DNA of 64,000 nucleotides. Source: Teratosphaeria epicoccoides. Lineage: Eukaryota > Ascomycota > Dothideomycetes > Mycosphaerellales > Teratosphaeriaceae. Shown one piece after another: positions 61,445 to 64,000 of the stretch. The notes beneath the pieces were generated by a model. The model had not been told where the DNA came from and did no database searches. It saw only the letters and a program-made list of their open reading frames with translations. The stretch is taken from assembly GCA_021401465.1 (NCBI GenBank), contig JADDMT010000054.1, positions 62,001 through 126,000 of the forward strand, read 5' to 3'. A program made the translations under genes and the position numbers. Every line of letters begins with the position of its first letter. Positions within the stretch are counted from its first letter, which is position 1.

Positions 61445-63958
61445 CTACGGCGGGCTCCCAGCACTGGCGACACCCGGCGTAGGCGCTCCCGCCCCACCAC
61501 TCGCCTCACCATCCCCCGGCTGACCACCAAGCGGCGGGAACGGCACGCCCAGACCACCCCCCGGTGGCAGTCCCGCTTCGATCTCCGGAGACTTGACTGG
61601 CGTATCCCTATCCGCCTTCAGCTTTCCGTCCAGCTTTTCGCCCTTGACGACCTTCTCAATCTCTTCCCTGTTCAACGTCTCGTATTCCAATAACGCATTG
61701 GCCAATCGATCTAGCCCTGCCCGGTTCTCAGTCAAGAGTTTCGTCGCCCGCGCTCGTCCATCTTCAATCAGCTGCCGGACTTCCTTCTCGATGAGCTCCT
61801 TGGTCGCCGTACTCAGTCTGCCGTATTCAGATGCCAGGTCGACGTTACCCAGAGCGTCGCTCATGCCTGCTTGAGCTACCATATGATATGCCAGCTTTGT
61901 TGCATTCTGGATGTCTGAGCTTGCTCCCGTAGTGACCTCGTCCGCGCCGTAGATCAGCTCCTCAGCCACTTTACCGCCCATACAAACATCGATCTGTGCC
62001 TTAAGCTGTCTTTTCGATTCTGAGACCTTGTCGAGCTCGGGCAGCATGAACGTGATGCCTAAGGCGTGTCCTCTCGGCATGATCGTCGCCTTGTACAGTG
62101 GATTTGTGCCGGGGGTGAGGAGTGCTACCATGGCGTGGCCACCCTCGTGGTACGCAGTCATGATCTTGTCCTTTTGCTGAATGACTGCCGAGCGGCGTTC
62201 AGTACCCATCAGAATCTTATCTTTTGCCCAAACGAGATCTTCTTCAGTCACCTTCTGTTGCTTGTTCTTTGAAGCGTGCACAGCGGCTTGATTGACTAGG
62301 TTCTCAAGCTCGGCACCAGAAAAGCCCGGACAGCCTCGCGCGATTATTGAAGGGTCCACAGAGGTGTCTGTTCGGATGTTGCGCAGATGATGCTTCAAGA
62401 TCGCAATACGACCTCTCACATCAGGAAGTGTTACGGCGACATTGCGATCAAAACGTCCAGGTCGAGTCAGCGCCTTATCGAGCGATTGCGGGAAGTTGGT
62501 AGCACCGAGGATAATGACGCCGGAACTCTGGTCGAATCCATCCAATTCCGTCAGCAGCTGGTTGAGAGTCTGCTTGGCATACGCAGCGTCACGTTCATGA
62601 CGCTTGCTACCTATCGCATCCAGCTCGTCAATGAAGATGATCGCCGGACTCTTTGACCTCGCAGCGTTGAACAGATCGCGCACGCGCTTGGCACCGACAC
62701 CAACATAGACCTCGTCGAATTCCGATCCAGACATGTAAAAGAATGGTACTCCAGCTTCGCCAGCGACTGCCCTTGCCAGCAGTGTCTTTCCAGTGCCTGG
62801 CGGACCAACAAGCAAGACACCTTTCGGCAGTTTGCCACCAAGCGTGCTGAATTTCTGCGGGTCCTTCAAGAATTCCACCAGCTCCTGCAGCTCCTCCTTA
62901 GCCTCGTCACAGCCATGGACGTCCGAGAAACGCGTCTGCTGCAGCTCAGGCTTGGCTTCTGCATTCTGTGCACCGCCGACCTTCTTGATGACACCACTCG
63001 CATCGACAAGGAGAGTAATTACCACCAAGGCGAAATAGGCGCACAGCCCAAAGATCAACAGGAACCTGACCCAACGGAAGATAGTGCTGCCCATGCTTTC
63101 GTCGACAACCACATACAAAGGCTCAGCCTTTGCGCCCAAGCCTTTCGTCGAGATCGCTGCATGACCACCGGTGTTCCGTGCGCTAACCGCTTGCCCGATT
63201 GCCTGTAGCTTTTCCGGACTCAACCCGTTGCTTTGCCCTGCGGGTATCCTGCCTGTGACTGCTCCAAACCCTGCCGTTTCTGCTGTTCCAATGCGTTCGA
63301 GAGCTTTGTGGTACGCGGCCTCGCATGCGCCATTCGAGGCGTACCGGCCAGTCTGATATCTCTCAACAAGTATTTCAGCCATATTGGAGCGAAGCAGAGC
63401 TTGGTAGAATGCATTCTGGGCCGAGGCCGATCCAGGATTGTTATTTGCCATCTGTTCCAGGTAGGCAAGATGATTCCGGTTCGAGGTCTGACCCCAAGTG
63501 TTGCCAAAGAGACTTCGCTGCTGTTGAAGCCCAACAGATGTAATCGACCGAGGTGGTGCGCGCAGGGTGAATGGTCCGAGTCGCGTGGTCGTAGAGAATG
63601 GTCTTGCAGCGAGCGAGAAAGTAGAGAATGGTCGCGTGACAGGAGACGCATATCGGAGCGTGCCTCTCGACAGGCCTCCCAACGTCGACGCCGTGGTTGG
63701 CGCCTCCATCGCGGCCGGCATCCGTCGACTCAGCATCGTCGTCGGTACCGACGTCATGAACTCAGGCATCTCCAGCCTCTCGACCTGAATCTGCAGCTCT
63801 TCCTGCACGGCTCTTCTCGGCTGCACCGCCTGCTTCTGCTCCACCGCCACCCTCTTACTCCAACCTCTCCACGGTGCCTGCAGGACGCTTGCCATGCCGG
63901 GCCATAGTTCGCTTGTGGCAGTGGCCATCTGCTGTGCAGAAAGCGGTGCGAACGCCAT
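61445..63958 (-). CDS. YME1: mitochondrial i-AAA protease Yme1 / IAP-1
   Basis: A membrane-anchored ATP-dependent zinc protease facing the intermembrane space, which removes misfolded inner-membrane and IMS proteins. One exon, 837 residues. The long N-terminus is Arg/Ser-rich with RPFSTFSLAARPFSTTTR, fitting a presequence. One transmembrane helix (FRWVRFLLIFGLCAYFALVV) precedes the ATPase. Walker A is GPPGTGKT (residues 385-392), Walker B is IIFIDELDAIGSK, and the second region of homology has ATNFPQSLDKALTRPGRFD. The zinc site is HEGGH (604-608); fungal IAP-1 also has Gly there. A Pro/Gly-rich tail ends the protein. The last 42 bases of the window are its upstream region. Confidence 0.96.
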   Translation of the reverse strand: MAFAPLSAQQMATATSELWPGMASVLQAPWRGWSKRVAVEQKQAVQPRRAVQEELQIQVERLEMPEFMTSVPTTMLSRRMPAAMEAPTTASTLGGLSRGTLRYASPVTRPFSTFSLAARPFSTTTRLGPFTLRAPPRSITSVGLQQQRSLFGNTWGQTSNRNHLAYLEQMANNNPGSASAQNAFYQALLRSNMAEILVERYQTGRYASNGACEAAYHKALERIGTAETAGFGAVTGRIPAGQSNGLSPEKLQAIGQAVSARNTGGHAAISTKGLGAKAEPLYVVVDESMGSTIFRWVRFLLIFGLCAYFALVVITLLVDASGVIKKVGGAQNAEAKPELQQTRFSDVHGCDEAKEELQELVEFLKDPQKFSTLGGKLPKGVLLVGPPGTGKTLLARAVAGEAGVPFFYMSGSEFDEVYVGVGAKRVRDLFNAARSKSPAIIFIDELDAIGSKRHERDAAYAKQTLNQLLTELDGFDQSSGVIILGATNFPQSLDKALTRPGRFDRNVAVTLPDVRGRIAILKHHLRNIRTDTSVDPSIIARGCPGFSGAELENLVNQAAVHASKNKQQKVTEEDLVWAKDKILMGTERRSAVIQQKDKIMTAYHEGGHAMVALLTPGTNPLYKATIMPRGHALGITFMLPELDKVSESKRQLKAQIDVCMGGKVAEELIYGADEVTTGASSDIQNATKLAYHMVAQAGMSDALGNVDLASEYGRLSTATKELIEKEVRQLIEDGRARATKLLTENRAGLDRLANALLEYETLNREEIEKVVKGEKLDGKLKADRDTPVKSPEIEAGLPPGGGLGVPFPPLGGQPGDGEASGGAGAPTPGVASAGSPP

Positions 63959-64000
63959 GCAGCCGAAATGGAGGCTCTGGTTGAACGATGCTGAGGCTTT

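Noticed and set aside
62135..62149. HEGGH instead of HEAGH in the Yme1 zinc site
   Set aside because: To my knowledge filamentous fungal IAP-1 proteins commonly have Gly here and the ligands are unchanged.

Overview
The window is nuclear DNA of a filamentous ascomycete (Pezizomycotina; a Dothideomycete is my best guess, from general resemblance only). The grounds are about 30 monocistronic genes on both strands, short GT-AG introns (mostly 50-100 bp), a nuclear ATP9 with four exons, a HET-domain gene, an ING/PHD protein, a Dlt1 homologue, a siderophore-type acyltransferase and several long, disordered, fungus-type proteins. I saw no rRNA, convincing tRNA, CRISPR array, intact transposon or virus. 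All exon joins were worked out by hand from splice consensus plus reading frame.

Left part (1-22 kb): peroxisomal 3-ketoacyl-CoA thiolase with a PTS2 (1388-2707, +); a CutC gene broken by a small deletion (2775-3622, -); a peroxisomal enoyl-CoA hydratase/isomerase ending in AKL (4475-5372, -); a GH76 Dfg5/Dcw1-type cell-wall enzyme (5741-7337, -); a RibD-like deaminase (7911-8510, +); a mitochondrial NTF2-like protein (8579-9406, -); a YTH-domain gene whose m6A-reader domain carries two in-frame stops (9959-12113, -); an NRAMP metal transporter (12851-14749, +); a short BTB protein (15246-15722, +); a secreted GH47 alpha-mannosidase (16681-18650, +); and ATP synthase subunit 9 (20437-21246, +).

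Middle (22-40 kb): a six-cysteine small secreted protein candidate (22394-22744, -); a HET-domain protein and a Kv-beta-type aldo-keto reductase sharing a 289-bp divergent promoter; a single-pass membrane protein; a methyltransferase whose 3' end overlaps antisense with a quinone oxidoreductase; a berberine-bridge-type FAD oxidoreductase relic; Aha1; a serine-rich secreted protein; and a DHA1-like MFS transporter.

Right part (40-64 kb): a 1923-residue disordered protein with a microsatellite-rich upstream region; a SidF-like acyltransferase (47315-48980, +); farnesyltransferase beta subunit (49320-50834, -); Dlt1 (51375-52694, +); an ING-family PHD protein (54624-56960, +); mitoribosomal Mrp10 with twin CX9C (57446-57911, -); a 930-residue unknown; and the Yme1/IAP-1 i-AAA protease (61445-63958, -).

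Most genes are unlinked housekeeping functions rather than one pathway. The links I can see are two peroxisomal beta-oxidation enzymes within 4 kb, two cell-wall or glycan enzymes, and several mitochondrial proteins. The most unusual observation is gene decay at three loci (CutC, YTH, FAD oxidoreductase), each broken in a different way. I found no convincing new multi-gene system.
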